From Hypericibacter adhaerens (GTDB lineage Bacteria > Pseudomonadota > Alphaproteobacteria > Dongiales > Dongiaceae), in contig NZ_CP042582.1 in assembly GCF_008728835.1 (NCBI RefSeq), positions 1,240,001 to 1,304,000 of the forward strand: a stretch of 64,000 nt of DNA, in the 5' to 3' direction. Below are positions 63,807 through 64,000 of this stretch, one piece after another. The position numbers and the translations under genes are program-made. Every line of letters starts with the position of its first letter. Position 1 is the first letter of the stretch. The notes below the pieces were generated by a model that worked only from the letters and a program-made list of their open reading frames with translations, ran no database searches and was not told the origin of the DNA.

Positions 63807-64000
63807 CAGGCGGGCCAGCCTCGCGCGCCCAGACGCAGGCCGCGCTCAAGGCCCATGCGGCGGGCAACCGCGTGGAGGCGCAGCGTCTCTACCGGGCCGC
63901 GCTGGCCCTGGATCCGGACGACGCAGCGGCACTTCACGGCCTTGGCCTGCTGGTCTTCGAGGGCGGCGAGCGCGAGCAAGGGTTGGCGCTGCTCGAGAAG
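63803..64000 (+). CDS. TPR protein, partial (runs off the window)
   Basis: Only the first 66 codons are inside the window. They encode ALKAHAAGNRVEAQRLYRAA and HGLGLLVFEGGEREQGLALL, two TPR units very like the starts of the preceding genes. The ATG overlaps the previous stop (ATGA), so the operon continues. The catalytic domain, if any, cannot be seen. Confidence 0.8.
   Translation, partial: MTGGPASRAQTQAALKAHAAGNRVEAQRLYRAALALDPDDAAALHGLGLLVFEGGEREQGLALLEK

Noticed and set aside
50896-64000. Possible CRISPR-like or DNA tandem repeats in the TPR cluster
   Set aside because: The periodicity is 102 bases (34 residues) with diverged sequence, which is protein-level TPR repetition and not a DNA repeat array.

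Overview
This 64 kb window is high-GC DNA from an alphaproteobacterium, most likely a member of the Rhodospirillales sensu lato. That is an inference from the strong G/C third-position bias, the complete mraZ-to-ligA division cluster, a DUF1127 protein, and large TPR-SPINDLY proteins. The envelope is Gram-negative (lpxC, bamD, mlaA, mlaC) and the peptidoglycan is of the meso-DAP type (MurE motif DNPRSE).

Layout. 1-5.1 kb holds a membrane protein of unknown function, a single-domain response regulator, the ABC-F protein ettA, and an mlaA-mlaC pair. 5.5-11.2 kb is a complete minus-strand dipeptide ABC importer operon, dppABCDF, with a hairpin between dppA and dppB. 11.4-18.7 kb is mixed: a hot-dog thioesterase, an M14-type deacylase, a DMSP-lyase-like cupin, uvrD, prmA, a small secreted protein and a protein with three DUF1127 repeats. 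18.9-20.9 kb encodes an M24 aminopeptidase P. 20.965-22.101 kb is an IS110-family element inserted inside a palindromic REP-like repeat. 22.2-47.3 kb is a minus-strand division and cell-wall cluster in the order mraZ, rsmH, ftsL, ftsI, murE, murF, mraY, murD, ftsW, murG, murC, murB, ddl, ftsQ, ftsA, ftsZ, lpxC, bamD, recN, ligA. Many of its genes overlap by four bases (ATGA or GTGA), and MraZ-type operator repeats lie on its promoter. RNase P RNA (rnpB), an AmpD-like amidase, an EamA transporter and a DjlA-like co-chaperone follow.

From 50.9 kb to the window end there is a plus-strand, translationally coupled run of six TPR proteins. They carry two kinds of catalytic domain: a SPINDLY/OGT-like (GT41) domain and a GT9-like domain. 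Genes 1 and 2 carry them separately, gene 3 carries both in one chain, gene 4 has a SPINDLY domain that has lost the key residues, gene 5 has a GT9-like domain, and gene 6 runs off the window. This looks like a protein or glycan glycosylation locus.

The two most unusual items are these. First, the non-coding end of the IS110 element folds on paper into a two-loop bridge RNA. Its guides can be read against the element's own insertion site and its own ends, and the CT core is visible at both junctions. Second, the TPR-glycosyltransferase operon has split, fused and degenerate members side by side. No tRNA, CRISPR array or prophage was seen.
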